The notes under the pieces are model-generated. The model had not been told where the DNA came from, did no database searches, and worked only from the letters and a program-made list of their open reading frames with translations. DNA of 64,000 bases, taken from positions 1 to 64,000 of the forward strand of contig JAFWJN010000017.1 of assembly GCA_017514685.1 (NCBI GenBank), given 5' to 3'. This DNA comes from Clostridia bacterium (lineage in GTDB: Bacteria > Bacillota > Clostridia > Christensenellales > CAG-138). The position numbers and the translations under genes were made by a program. Below are positions 42,242 through 52,447 of the stretch, piece after piece (position 1 is the stretch's first letter; each line of letters starts with the position of its first letter).

Positions 42242-44061
42242 GCGGCTTCACCTCCTTTCTGAGGGGCATCCTGGATCTCCGCGATTCTGCGATAGAGCCC
42301 ATCCTGCTGCATGAGTTCCTCATGCGTTCCGGTCTGAACCAGTTTCCCATGTTCGAGAACAAGGATGCGGTCAGCTTCGCACAGCGTCGTAATGCGGTGC
42401 GAAATCAGGAATAGGATTCCTTTTCCGCGGCGAGCGTGCAGAGAATCCCGGATCTTTGCGTCCGTTTCCGTATCGACCGCGCTCATGGAGTCGTCGAAAA
42501 TCAGAATCGGGGCATTCTGCATCAGCGCGCGCGCAATCGCAACACGCTGCTGCTGTCCGCCGGAAAGCGTTACGCCGCGCTCGCCGACAACGGTATCATA
42601 TCCGTCCGCGAACGACTGGATGACATCATGTACGGCGGCTTCCTTGGAAACCTCGTACATTTCTTCATCGGTTGCCTCGGGACGAGCGAATTTGATGTTT
42701 TCCTTGATCGTTCTGGAATACAGAAACGGTTCCTGCAGAACGATCGCGATATTTTTACGGAGTGTTTCATGATCGATATCGTTGATTGGAGTTCCGTTGA
42801 TAAAGATCGTTCCTTCCGTTGTCGTATAGAGCCGCTGAAGCAGCTGAACAAGAGAGCTCTTTCCGCTTCCGGTACTGCCGAGGATCGCAATCGTTTCACC
42901 GGCATGCGCGGTAAAGGAAATGTCTTCAAGGACGTCGGTCGGAGTGTCATATCCGAAACTGACATGATCAAATACGATATCACCGGTCATATCCACATCC
43001 TTTTCATCTTTTCCCGGTTCCTTCTCAGCTTCCACATCCAGGATCTCATTGAGACGTCCCAGGGAGACGGAGGCTTTTCCGAGATCGGCTAATATTCTGC
43101 CGAGCTGACGCATCGGCCAGGTGAGACGGTTTGCTAAAGAGAGGAAAAGATAGATGTTTCCAAGTGTGAACGGGTTCGCGCTTCCGCGTGTACGGGCGTA
43201 GTAGATGACGCCGAACACGAGGGAAAGAGCGACCTGAATGTAGCCGATGGCATCCGTGCTGCTCCAGTAAACAGCCATGAGCCGGTTCAGCTTTGCGTAT
43301 TTTGCCCGGTAATCCTCGTTGAGACGGGTGAACTTGTCAAATTCGGCCCGCTGCTGTCCGAAGGCTCTGACAACACGGACTCCGGTCAGGTTTTCCTGAA
43401 TTGCCGTGGAAAGCGCGCCTTCCGCTTCGTCGGCGTACGTGAAATACTTCTGAACAAAACGGAAATAGACAAAACTCAGAACGGCAAGGATGGGGAGCGT
43501 GACCATGGAGATCAACGCCATCTCCACGTGAATCGACAGCATAAGGATCATTGCGCTGAAGAACATGACCACAGTCCGAACGATTTCCATCATCTGGTTC
43601 GAGATGAATCTGCGTACCGTATCGACATCGGAAGTACAGCGCTGTACCAGATCTCCTGTACTGACATGCTTATGATAGTCATAAGGAACTTCGTTTAGAT
43701 GACGGTACAGGGAATCCCGCATCTTCTTTGCCATCTGCTCGGAAGCCAGAGAAACATTGCGTCTGCGGAAGAAGGTAAACAGACCGTTCAGAACGGTAAA
43801 GATCAAAAGCATCAGACCGCAGAACCAGTAGGTCCTGGTGACGGAACTGTGCGCAGCCAAAAAGTTGAATAACCATGCCGGGAGAGAGGGATCGTCTCCG
43901 AGCAGGACATAATCGAGGGCGTAGCTTGTCGCATAGGAAGTGCAGTACAGAGTCAGCACAGCCAGAATGACTTCAACGGCGCCGAGAACCAGATACCATC
44001 TGACTCCTCGCAGCGAGTCGAAAACAAGCTTCCATTCATTTTTCTTTTTTGTTTTTTCCAT
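42238..44061 (-). CDS. Heterodimeric ABC exporter, subunit with a degenerate ATPase site
   Basis: A 607-residue half-transporter. Walker A is GSTGSGKSSL, the signature LSGGQQQRVAIARA, and Walker B ILIFDDSMS, in which the catalytic Glu is replaced by Asp. That makes one composite ATP site of the pair degenerate, as in known heterodimeric exporters. The transmembrane part has six segments between about residues 22 and 330. It lies 40 bases downstream of priA on the same strand, so read-through from that operon is possible. Confidence 0.92.
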   Translation of the reverse strand: MEKTKKKNEWKLVFDSLRGVRWYLVLGAVEVILAVLTLYCTSYATSYALDYVLLGDDPSLPAWLFNFLAAHSSVTRTYWFCGLMLLIFTVLNGLFTFFRRRNVSLASEQMAKKMRDSLYRHLNEVPYDYHKHVSTGDLVQRCTSDVDTVRRFISNQMMEIVRTVVMFFSAMILMLSIHVEMALISMVTLPILAVLSFVYFRFVQKYFTYADEAEGALSTAIQENLTGVRVVRAFGQQRAEFDKFTRLNEDYRAKYAKLNRLMAVYWSSTDAIGYIQVALSLVFGVIYYARTRGSANPFTLGNIYLFLSLANRLTWPMRQLGRILADLGKASVSLGRLNEILDVEAEKEPGKDEKDVDMTGDIVFDHVSFGYDTPTDVLEDISFTAHAGETIAILGSTGSGKSSLVQLLQRLYTTTEGTIFINGTPINDIDHETLRKNIAIVLQEPFLYSRTIKENIKFARPEATDEEMYEVSKEAAVHDVIQSFADGYDTVVGERGVTLSGGQQQRVAIARALMQNAPILIFDDSMSAVDTETDAKIRDSLHARRGKGILFLISHRITTLCEADRILVLEHGKLVQTGTHEELMQQDGLYRRIAEIQDAPQKGGEAA

Positions 44062-44101
44062 ATTGTTATCCTATCAGCCCTGCGGCAAAGGTCAATTTTG
44101 A

Positions 44102-46345
44102 TTAGTACATATCCTGCGGATTTACTTCCAGTTCGACGCTCTGGCACAGATCAGAGCTTTTGCTCTGGAACTCATAGACCAAACGGATCGCGTCCGGAAG
44201 GCGTTTCGTGCGCAGGAGCTTGACCAGAAGCTGGAATCTGGTCAGTCCCGAAATACGGGCAACCGGGGCTTCCGCGGCGACAAACAGAAGAATGTCGTTT
44301 TTTCCTTCCTCACCGAGCAGTTTTCTGAGTTCCTGCTCCAGTGATTTCGCATAGGCGATGCATGCTTCCGCGGCTTTCTGCTCTTCCGTGTCAGAAAAAA
44401 CGACCCGAAGGAACAGGGAGAACGGGGGATAGAGCATCTTTTTGCGCTCTGCAATCTCATACTGGTAGAAAGCCGGGTAATTCTGCTCTCTTGCAAACCG
44501 GATGATCGGATGCTGCGGAGCATAGGTCTGCAGGACGACCCGTCCCGGGGTCTCGTCACGGCCGGCACGGCCTGCGACCTGCGTCAGCAACTGGAAAGTC
44601 CGTTCGGCGGAACGATAGTCCGGAAGATTCAGCGTGGTATCGGCGGCAACAACGCCGACCAGTGTCACGTTGGGGAAGTCATGCCCTTTTGCGATCATCT
44701 GGGTTCCGATCAGCACCTGTGCCTGTCCGCTTGCAAATGCGGAGAGAATCCTGGAATAGGCATCCTTGGTCCGCATCGTGTCGGTGTCCATCCGAAGACT
44801 CCTGACAGTCGGAAACAGTTTGTGCAGCGTTTCTTCCACCTGTTCCGTCCCGATACCGAACTGCTTCAGAAAAGGCTTTCCGCAGTTCGGGCATTCCTTT
44901 GGCAGCGGTTTTGTCATTCCGCAATAATGGCAGCGCGCCCGTCCTTCCACTTTGTGATAAGTCAGGGAGATATCGCAGTTATCGCATTTTAAGACATAGC
45001 CGCAGCTCCGGCAGGAGACAAATGTTGAATAGCCCCGGCGGTTGATGAACAGCATAGCCTGCTTTCCGGTTCCGATCGTTGTGGAAAGAAGCTCGATCAA
45101 TCGGTCGGAAAAGATACTGTTGTTTCCAAGCAGGAGCTCGTCCCGCATGTTGATGACTTCAACTTCCGGAAGCGGGCGTCCCGCAACACGGTCGGGAAGC
45201 GAGCAGAGCGTATACCGCCCTGACAATGCTCTGTAGTAGGAAATCAGCTGGGGCGTTGCGCTACCGAGTACAAGAGTGCATCCTGAGAGCTTCGCTCTTT
45301 GCGCTGCGACATCGATTGCGCTGTACCGGGGCGTTTTTTCGCTCTGGTAACTGGATTCATGCTCTTCATCGATGATGATGAGTCCCAGATTTTCCACCGG
45401 CGCAAAGACCGCGCTTCTCGCGCCGATTACGATATCCGCCATTTTCAGCCGGATTCTGCGCCATTCATCAAAGCGTTCCCCGACAGAGAGCCGGCTGTGC
45501 AGAACCGCGATGCGGCTGCCGAACCGGTCGGCGAATCTGCCGACGGTCTGCGGCGTCAGGGAGATTTCGGGAACCAGGACGATCGCCTGCTTTCCCCGGT
45601 CGATACATGCGCGGATTGCGTTCAGATAGACTTCTGTCTTGCCGCTTCCGGTAACTCCGTGCAGCAGCACGGTCTTATGGTCCGGACCGTTCATAGACTG
45701 AACGATCGTATCGACAGCGTTTGACTGTCCTTCCGTGAGCGTATGAAAAGCGGTCGGGATCACAGGGGAGGAAGGCTTCCGGAAAACCGTCTCGCTTCCT
45801 TCCGTCAGGATTCCTTTTCCTAAAAGCGCACGTACAGCGTTTGACGCGCCGGGGAGGAGTTTTCCGATCTCATTCTTGGGAATGACACCTGCGTCTTTGA
45901 CAATCCTCAGGACGGTCTGCTGAACAGGGGCGTGCATCAGGAGCGCAATCTGCTCCTCGGGGTTGATATCCGGAGCGATAGAAACCGTAGCGACTTTCTT
46001 TTCCCGGACGCGCTGACCGCGAAGCTGCGCTGGAATCATGCAGCAGAGAGCGTCGATGAACAGACAATGGTAGGCAGTATGCATCCACTTGGCCAGGGCA
46101 AGCTGGTCTTCCGTCAGAACCGGATAGGGTTCAATGATCCGGACAATGTCTTTGACGGCAGAAGGATCCAGATCGGTCGAATCGGAAAGCGCTACAACAA
46201 AGCCCTCCTTGAGCCGGTCGCCCTGTCCGAACGGAACGAACACATGATGACCGGGCTTAACAGGGAGCGCATCGGGGATCCGATAAGTAAAGAACCGGTC
46301 CACCGCGCTGTGATTGATATCGATTACGATCTGTGCGTATGCCAT
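44102..46345 (-). CDS. priA: Primosomal helicase PriA
   Basis: A 747-residue 3'-5' helicase that restarts stalled replication forks. An N-terminal DNA-end-binding domain (INHSAVDRFFTYRIPDALPV) is followed by Walker A HGVTGSGKTE, the IIDEEHESSYQ box, HSRLSVGERFDEW, and the zinc-binding insert (CRSCGYVLKCDNC, CHYCG, CPNCG). The helicase C-terminal motifs IGTQMIAKGHDFPN and QVAGRAGR close it. It is the last gene of the yicC-remA-gmk-rpoZ-priA unit, 60 bases after rpoZ. Confidence 0.97.
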   Translation of the reverse strand: MAYAQIVIDINHSAVDRFFTYRIPDALPVKPGHHVFVPFGQGDRLKEGFVVALSDSTDLDPSAVKDIVRIIEPYPVLTEDQLALAKWMHTAYHCLFIDALCCMIPAQLRGQRVREKKVATVSIAPDINPEEQIALLMHAPVQQTVLRIVKDAGVIPKNEIGKLLPGASNAVRALLGKGILTEGSETVFRKPSSPVIPTAFHTLTEGQSNAVDTIVQSMNGPDHKTVLLHGVTGSGKTEVYLNAIRACIDRGKQAIVLVPEISLTPQTVGRFADRFGSRIAVLHSRLSVGERFDEWRRIRLKMADIVIGARSAVFAPVENLGLIIIDEEHESSYQSEKTPRYSAIDVAAQRAKLSGCTLVLGSATPQLISYYRALSGRYTLCSLPDRVAGRPLPEVEVINMRDELLLGNNSIFSDRLIELLSTTIGTGKQAMLFINRRGYSTFVSCRSCGYVLKCDNCDISLTYHKVEGRARCHYCGMTKPLPKECPNCGKPFLKQFGIGTEQVEETLHKLFPTVRSLRMDTDTMRTKDAYSRILSAFASGQAQVLIGTQMIAKGHDFPNVTLVGVVAADTTLNLPDYRSAERTFQLLTQVAGRAGRDETPGRVVLQTYAPQHPIIRFAREQNYPAFYQYEIAERKKMLYPPFSLFLRVVFSDTEEQKAAEACIAYAKSLEQELRKLLGEEGKNDILLFVAAEAPVARISGLTRFQLLVKLLRTKRLPDAIRLVYEFQSKSSDLCQSVELEVNPQDMY

Positions 46346-46405
46346 ATTATGAAAAAATGCCTGTTACGGTACCGCAACAGGCAGATCTGATTACAGGTAG
46401 ATTGT

Positions 46406-46603
46406 TTACTGCGCCTCTTCGGGGGCAGTTACGATGATCTCTCCGTTATAGAGCTCCTCTACGGCGGCAGTGACGGGTTTGCGTCCGTTCAGTTTCTCAG
46501 GACGATCCTGAAGCTGACGGGCACGTTTTGCAACAGCGGTCACAAGCAGATAGCGGCAGCCTGCCTTCTGTACCAGTTCATTCAATGCGGGACGGTTCAG
46601 CAT
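46406..46603 (-). CDS. rpoZ: RNA polymerase omega subunit
   Basis: A 65-residue omega subunit that helps assemble RNA polymerase. The core LVTAVAKRARQL segment is the family hallmark; the N-terminal [18 protein letters not shown] and C-terminal VEELYNGEI match Firmicutes proteins, which are often this short. It overlaps gmk by seven bases and has its own AGGAGG inside the end of gmk. Confidence 0.95.
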   Translation of the reverse strand: MLNRPALNELVQKAGCRYLLVTAVAKRARQLQDRPEKLNGRKPVTAAVEELYNGEIIVTAPEEAQ

Positions 46604-47226
46604 TCTTCTATTCCTCCTAAAAAAGTGTTAATCACAGTTTCATTATGTGCAACGGAGCACATCTCCGCGGCTACGATTGCTTCCATCTGGGCAATCGCTT
46701 CATTTAAGTCATCATTGATGACGAGATAATCACATTCGGGCATAGCCCGCATTTCCGCAAAAGCGGTTTTCGTGCGCGTTTCGATCGCTTCCGGCGTTTC
46801 GGTTCCCCGCTTCACCAGCCGCTCTTTCAGAGCCGCCATGGAAGGAGGAGCGATGAAGATACGGATCGCTTCTGGAAAAACCTCCTTTACTTTACGCGCA
46901 CCCTGGACATCGATCTCCAGGATTACATGATGCCCCTGGTTCAGTTCGTTCACTACAAACTGTTTCGGAGTACCATAGTAATTCATTCCGAATACATGCA
47001 TGTATTCCAAAAACGCGTTTTCCGAGATCATCTGCTCGAATTCAGCCTGGGTCTTGAAAAAATAATGAATGCCGTCGATCTCACCGGGGCGAGGTTTGCG
47101 CGTTGTCGCGGAAACGGACATTCTGATCTCGGGATGTCTTTTGATCAGTTCCGCGTTCACGGTGCCTTTTCCGACACCGGCGGGACCGGAAACGATCAGC
47201 AGCAATCCTTTCTCCGACTGTCTCAT
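46597..47226 (-). CDS. gmk: Guanylate kinase
   Basis: A 209-residue enzyme that phosphorylates GMP to GDP. The P-loop is [26 protein letters not shown] and YYGTPK bind [13 protein letters not shown] and IFIAPPS follow. Its start overlaps the remA stop by four bases (ATGA). Confidence 0.97.
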   Translation of the reverse strand: MRQSEKGLLLIVSGPAGVGKGTVNAELIKRHPEIRMSVSATTRKPRPGEIDGIHYFFKTQAEFEQMISENAFLEYMHVFGMNYYGTPKQFVVNELNQGHHVILEIDVQGARKVKEVFPEAIRIFIAPPSMAALKERLVKRGTETPEAIETRTKTAFAEMRAMPECDYLVINDDLNEAIAQMEAIVAAEMCSVAHNETVINTFLGGIEEC

Positions 47227-47495
47227 AGATCCTCCGATTCTTCTTCATTCCACTCGGCGTTAAGCCGGTGGGCGATGGTTTCGGACTGCAATCCGGATAA
47301 GATGACATGCTCACTGTCCATCACCAGAACGGAACGCGTTTTCCGCCCGCAGGTGGCATCGATCAGAAGATTACGCTCCCGCGCGTCTGAAATAATACGC
47401 TTGATGGGGGCGGAATCCGGTCCGACGACAGCGATAACGCGCGATGCCTGGACGATGTTTCCAAAGCCGATGCTGATCAGTTGAGCACTTTTCAT
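47223..47495 (-). CDS. remA: RemA/DUF370 regulator
   Basis: A 90-residue RemA-family protein ([34 protein letters not shown]). In B. subtilis RemA is a ring-forming DNA-binding activator of biofilm matrix and osmoprotection genes. Here it sits between yicC and gmk as in many Firmicutes. Two large polysaccharide loci in this same window make matrix control plausible, but no binding site was identified. Gaps are 3 bases to yicC and a 4-base overlap with gmk. Confidence 0.93.
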   Translation of the reverse strand: MKSAQLISIGFGNIVQASRVIAVVGPDSAPIKRIISDARERNLLIDATCGRKTRSVLVMDSEHVILSGLQSETIAHRLNAEWNEEESEDL

Positions 47496-47498
47496 GGG

Positions 47499-48374
47499 TT
47501 ACTCCACATTCTGGATCTGTTCACGCAGTTTTTCGATCTCTGCTTTGCAAAGCAGAACGGTATTGGTCAGTTCCGCATCGTTGGCCTTGCTTCCGATGGT
47601 GTTGCATTCACGGTTCATTTCCTGAATGATGAAATCCATCTTGCGGCCGATCGGCTCTTCGGCTTCCAGATATGCACGGAACTGCGTAATATGGCTGTTC
47701 AGACGGACCAGTTCCTCATCGATGCAGGCACGGTCGGCGAATAGCGCGATTTCGGTCGCAAGACGCGCACGGTCAATCTCCGTATCGGAAAGGACGGATT
47801 CAATCCGTTCCGTCAGTTTTCTACGGTAGTCCTCTACAACCATGGGCGCACGGACCAGGATTTCTTCCCGGTACTTCGCCATTGCATCCACACCACAGGT
47901 TAAGGCGGCTTTCAGCCGGTCACCCTCGTTTTGACGCATGATCTCAAGCGCGTCGACAGCTGCGTTCGCAGCTTCTTCAGCAAGCGCGATCAAAGCATCC
48001 GGATCCTCATCTTTTGCTATGATCTCCGTAACATCCGGCAGAAGAAGGACTTTGGAAAGAGTCAGATCATCATCCAGACCCAGTTCCACCGGGATTTCCC
48101 GGGCGGCAGCCACATAGGCGCAGACCAATTGCGTGTCGACCGAAACGGTCTTGGCGTCGCTTCTGGTATTGCGGTAGTTGAGGTAAACATCGATGTGCCC
48201 ACGCGAAAGACGGGTGGACAGGACTTTGCGGATCGTGTCTTCGGTACAGGACAGGATACGGGGTACGCGGATACCGATATCCAGAAAACGATGATTGACA
48301 CTCTTCAGTTCAATGGTCAGTTCGCGTCCGTCATGTGATGCGATTCCCTTGCCGTAACCGGTCATGCTTTTCAT
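47499..48374 (-). CDS. yicC: YicC-family endoribonuclease
   Basis: A 291-residue YicC/YloC protein. The N-terminus MKSMTGYGKG and VELKSVNHRF-like ELKSVNHRFLDI, and the C-terminal GRKMDFIIQEMNRECNTIGSKA (read here as GRKMDFI, QEMNRE, NTIGSKA), are family hallmarks. Recent work assigns metal-dependent RNase activity to YicC. ATG 48374 is used because GGAGG lies 8 bases upstream; a GTG at 48383 touches that site. It heads the unit that continues to priA. Confidence 0.93.
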   Translation of the reverse strand: MKSMTGYGKGIASHDGRELTIELKSVNHRFLDIGIRVPRILSCTEDTIRKVLSTRLSRGHIDVYLNYRNTRSDAKTVSVDTQLVCAYVAAAREIPVELGLDDDLTLSKVLLLPDVTEIIAKDEDPDALIALAEEAANAAVDALEIMRQNEGDRLKAALTCGVDAMAKYREEILVRAPMVVEDYRRKLTERIESVLSDTEIDRARLATEIALFADRACIDEELVRLNSHITQFRAYLEAEEPIGRKMDFIIQEMNRECNTIGSKANDAELTNTVLLCKAEIEKLREQIQNVE

Positions 48375-48399
48375 GAAGTACACCTCCGTAGGTTCTCAT

Positions 48400-48429
48400 A
48401 TTTTATCACAGAAAGGGGGATAAAAACAA
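48400..48429 (-). promoter_or_regulatory. Candidate promoter for the yicC-priA unit
   Basis: On the minus strand TTGTTT (48424-48429) and TAAAAT (48400-48405) are 18 bases apart, with TGA just before the -10 as an extended element. Its -35 lies in the T-run of the preceding terminator, an economical overlap but one that makes the match less certain. Confidence 0.45.
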
Positions 48430-48460
48430 GGGCTTTCCTGAATTTGAACAGGAAAGCCTT
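48421..48460 (-). terminator. Rho-independent terminator after hflC
   Basis: Read on the minus strand, a perfect 10-bp stem (48449-48458 with 48431-48440) and 8-base loop is followed by a T-rich run, TTGTTTTTA. It ends the long minus-strand unit that begins with the DUF4364 gene. Confidence 0.85.
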
Positions 48461-48518
48461 GGAACCTTACATTGTTTTTACTCCCGAAAGGGACGGAGTC
48501 TGTTTTCGGACCGCAAGC

Positions 48519-49391
48519 TCAATAGAACAGCTTCGCGATCGGACTGTTGGCGTCCAGAATCAGCGTTTTTTCCTCACCGGTCATCGACTCTTTCAGAGCG
48601 TCGAGCGCGATCATGAAGGTGTAGAAGTCTGCTTCTTCTGCCGTATCATAGACCTCGGAGAGAATCCGCATGTACTCGGCATCGCCCTCTGCACGGATCG
48701 TTTCCGCTTTGGCCTGCGCTTCCGACAGAATTACTTCCACCTTGCGGTCCGCGGCATTGCGGATCTGCTTGGCGTCGGCGTTTCCTTCCGCTGTATAGGA
48801 GGCTGCGATGTTGTTGCGCTCGGAGATCATACGGGTGTAGACGGCATCCTTGTTGTCGTCCGGAAGATCAAGCGTTTTGGTTTCCACCGCGAGGATCTCA
48901 ATTCCATACCGGTCAAAGCTGGAACCGATATTTTGCATGACCAGCTTTACGATCTCGCCGTCACGGCCGGAGATAATGGCTTCCTGGTTCTGCGAGGAGA
49001 TGACGGTTTTGAGAGCGTTATAGACATTGGCGTTGATGCGGCTTTCCGCGTTGGAAAGGCTGCCGGACAAGGACTCGATGAACAGTCTCGGATCGCTGAT
49101 GCGCCAGAGCGTAAAGGAGTCGAGAACCATGGAATGCTTGTCGGCCGTGATAACATCGCTAATCGGAAGGTCGTACAACAGAACGGTCTTCGGAAGTTCC
49201 GATACGGACTGGATGAACGGTGTCTTGAAATACAGACCGGGTGCATTCTTGATCTCACGGACGGCACCGAATTCCAGAACAACGCCGTACTGGTTCTGCT
49301 GGACAATGAACAGCGAATTGGAGAGGATGATCAGAGCGAACAGGAGAACCGCTACGACAACAACGGTTGTAATGATTTTTTTACCTGACAT
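48519..49391 (-). CDS. hflC: HflC-like SPFH membrane protein
   Basis: A 290-residue SPFH protein with one N-terminal transmembrane segment (about residues 5-26), the band-7 domain (IVQQNQYGVVLEFGAVREI onward, read as QNQYGVVLEFG), and a coiled coil with the usual YTAEGNADAKQIRNAAD helix. In Proteobacteria HflC pairs with HflK to form a cage around the FtsH protease. HflK is encoded 14 bases upstream. No ftsH lies in the window. Confidence 0.9.
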   Translation of the reverse strand: MSGKKIITTVVVVAVLLFALIILSNSLFIVQQNQYGVVLEFGAVREIKNAPGLYFKTPFIQSVSELPKTVLLYDLPISDVITADKHSMVLDSFTLWRISDPRLFIESLSGSLSNAESRINANVYNALKTVISSQNQEAIISGRDGEIVKLVMQNIGSSFDRYGIEILAVETKTLDLPDDNKDAVYTRMISERNNIAASYTAEGNADAKQIRNAADRKVEVILSEAQAKAETIRAEGDAEYMRILSEVYDTAEEADFYTFMIALDALKESMTGEEKTLILDANSPIAKLFY

Positions 49392-49405
49392 AGCTGTTTT
49401 CCTCC

Positions 49406-50380
49406 TTATTCATTTGGCTGGGCAGGACTGCTCTCGCCGGAAGTGATCAGCGGGGAAAGCGGAAGCACGGTGGAAAGTTCGTTTCCGTTTTCTCCGAGGA
49501 TGACCACTTTCATGCCCGGGAAGATCGAACCGATCGTCTCATAGAAGATGCGCTGTTTCGTGATCTCGGGGAATTTGGAATATTCCGCGTAGAGTTCGGA
49601 GAAACGGGATGCCTGACCCTGTGCCGCGTTGATGCGGGCAGTCTTATAGGCTTCGGCTTTCTGCAGAATCTCGTCCGCATCAGCATTGGCGGCGGGGAGA
49701 ACCTCGTTGGCGTATTTGTTCGCGTTGTTGGTAGCGGTTTCGGCATCCTGCTTTGCGGTCTCAACCGCTTTGAACGCTTCCTGAACGGCTGTTGTAGGCG
49801 GTTCCGCATCCTGGATCGTGATCGAAACAAGCGTGATGCCGAGATCTTCCGCTTCAAGTCGGTTCAGGATCTTGTCCTTGATCGAAGCCTGGATTTCGCT
49901 CTTTCCCGTCGTTATGACATCGTCGACCTTATAGAGACCGATCGTATCGCGGATATAGGACTGGCAGAGCATCTTCAGGATTCCGTCGGGATCCTGGGAA
50001 TTGTAAAGATACTTGACCGGATCGGTTACCCGGTATTCGACATAGAAGTCAACGTTGACGAAATTGTAGTCCACGGTGATCATGACGGACTCACTCGGGA
50101 TGGACTTGTTGGTCCGAATGTCATATCCGATGGCAAAACTCTTGGTTGCCTTGGAGACGATACGTTTATGCTGGATAAACGGGATCTTCAGTTTCAAACC
50201 GGGGTCGGTGACGACGGTCGGCTTGCCGAATGTCGTGATCACGGCATATTCGTCCTCATTCAGTTCGTAGAAGGAACTGAACAGGATGATCAGAGCGGCG
50301 ATCGCGATGATTCCCAGTGTTACCGCAGTGCGGATGATGCGGCTGCGACGGGAATAATCCTTGATAGGGGCTGTTTCCAT
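49406..50380 (-). CDS. hflK: HflK-like SPFH membrane protein
   Basis: A 324-residue SPFH protein. One transmembrane segment lies at about residues 17-37, then the band-7 domain (YAVITTFGKPTVVTDPGLKL), and ITIQDAEPPTTAVQEAF, the HflK-type junction into an Ala-rich coiled coil at about 200-260. A Ser/Pro-rich tail ends it. It lacks the Gly/Pro-rich N-terminal stretch of E. coli HflK. The pair sits just after ligA in the same transcription unit. Confidence 0.9.
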   Translation of the reverse strand: METAPIKDYSRRSRIIRTAVTLGIIAIAALIILFSSFYELNEDEYAVITTFGKPTVVTDPGLKLKIPFIQHKRIVSKATKSFAIGYDIRTNKSIPSESVMITVDYNFVNVDFYVEYRVTDPVKYLYNSQDPDGILKMLCQSYIRDTIGLYKVDDVITTGKSEIQASIKDKILNRLEAEDLGITLVSITIQDAEPPTTAVQEAFKAVETAKQDAETATNNANKYANEVLPAANADADEILQKAEAYKTARINAAQGQASRFSELYAEYSKFPEITKQRIFYETIGSIFPGMKVVILGENGNELSTVLPLSPLITSGESSPAQPNE

Positions 50381-50407
50381 TGAAGAGATTTCCTTTCTTG
50401 TGTCTAT

Positions 50408-52423
<2,016 letters not shown>

Positions 52424-52447
52424 TCAATCCATTTGATTGTAACAGTA

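Noticed and set aside
48444..49388. A 314-codon plus-strand frame over hflC
   Set aside because: Antisense to a clear SPFH protein, covers the hflC terminator hairpin at its start, and shows no recognisable domain.
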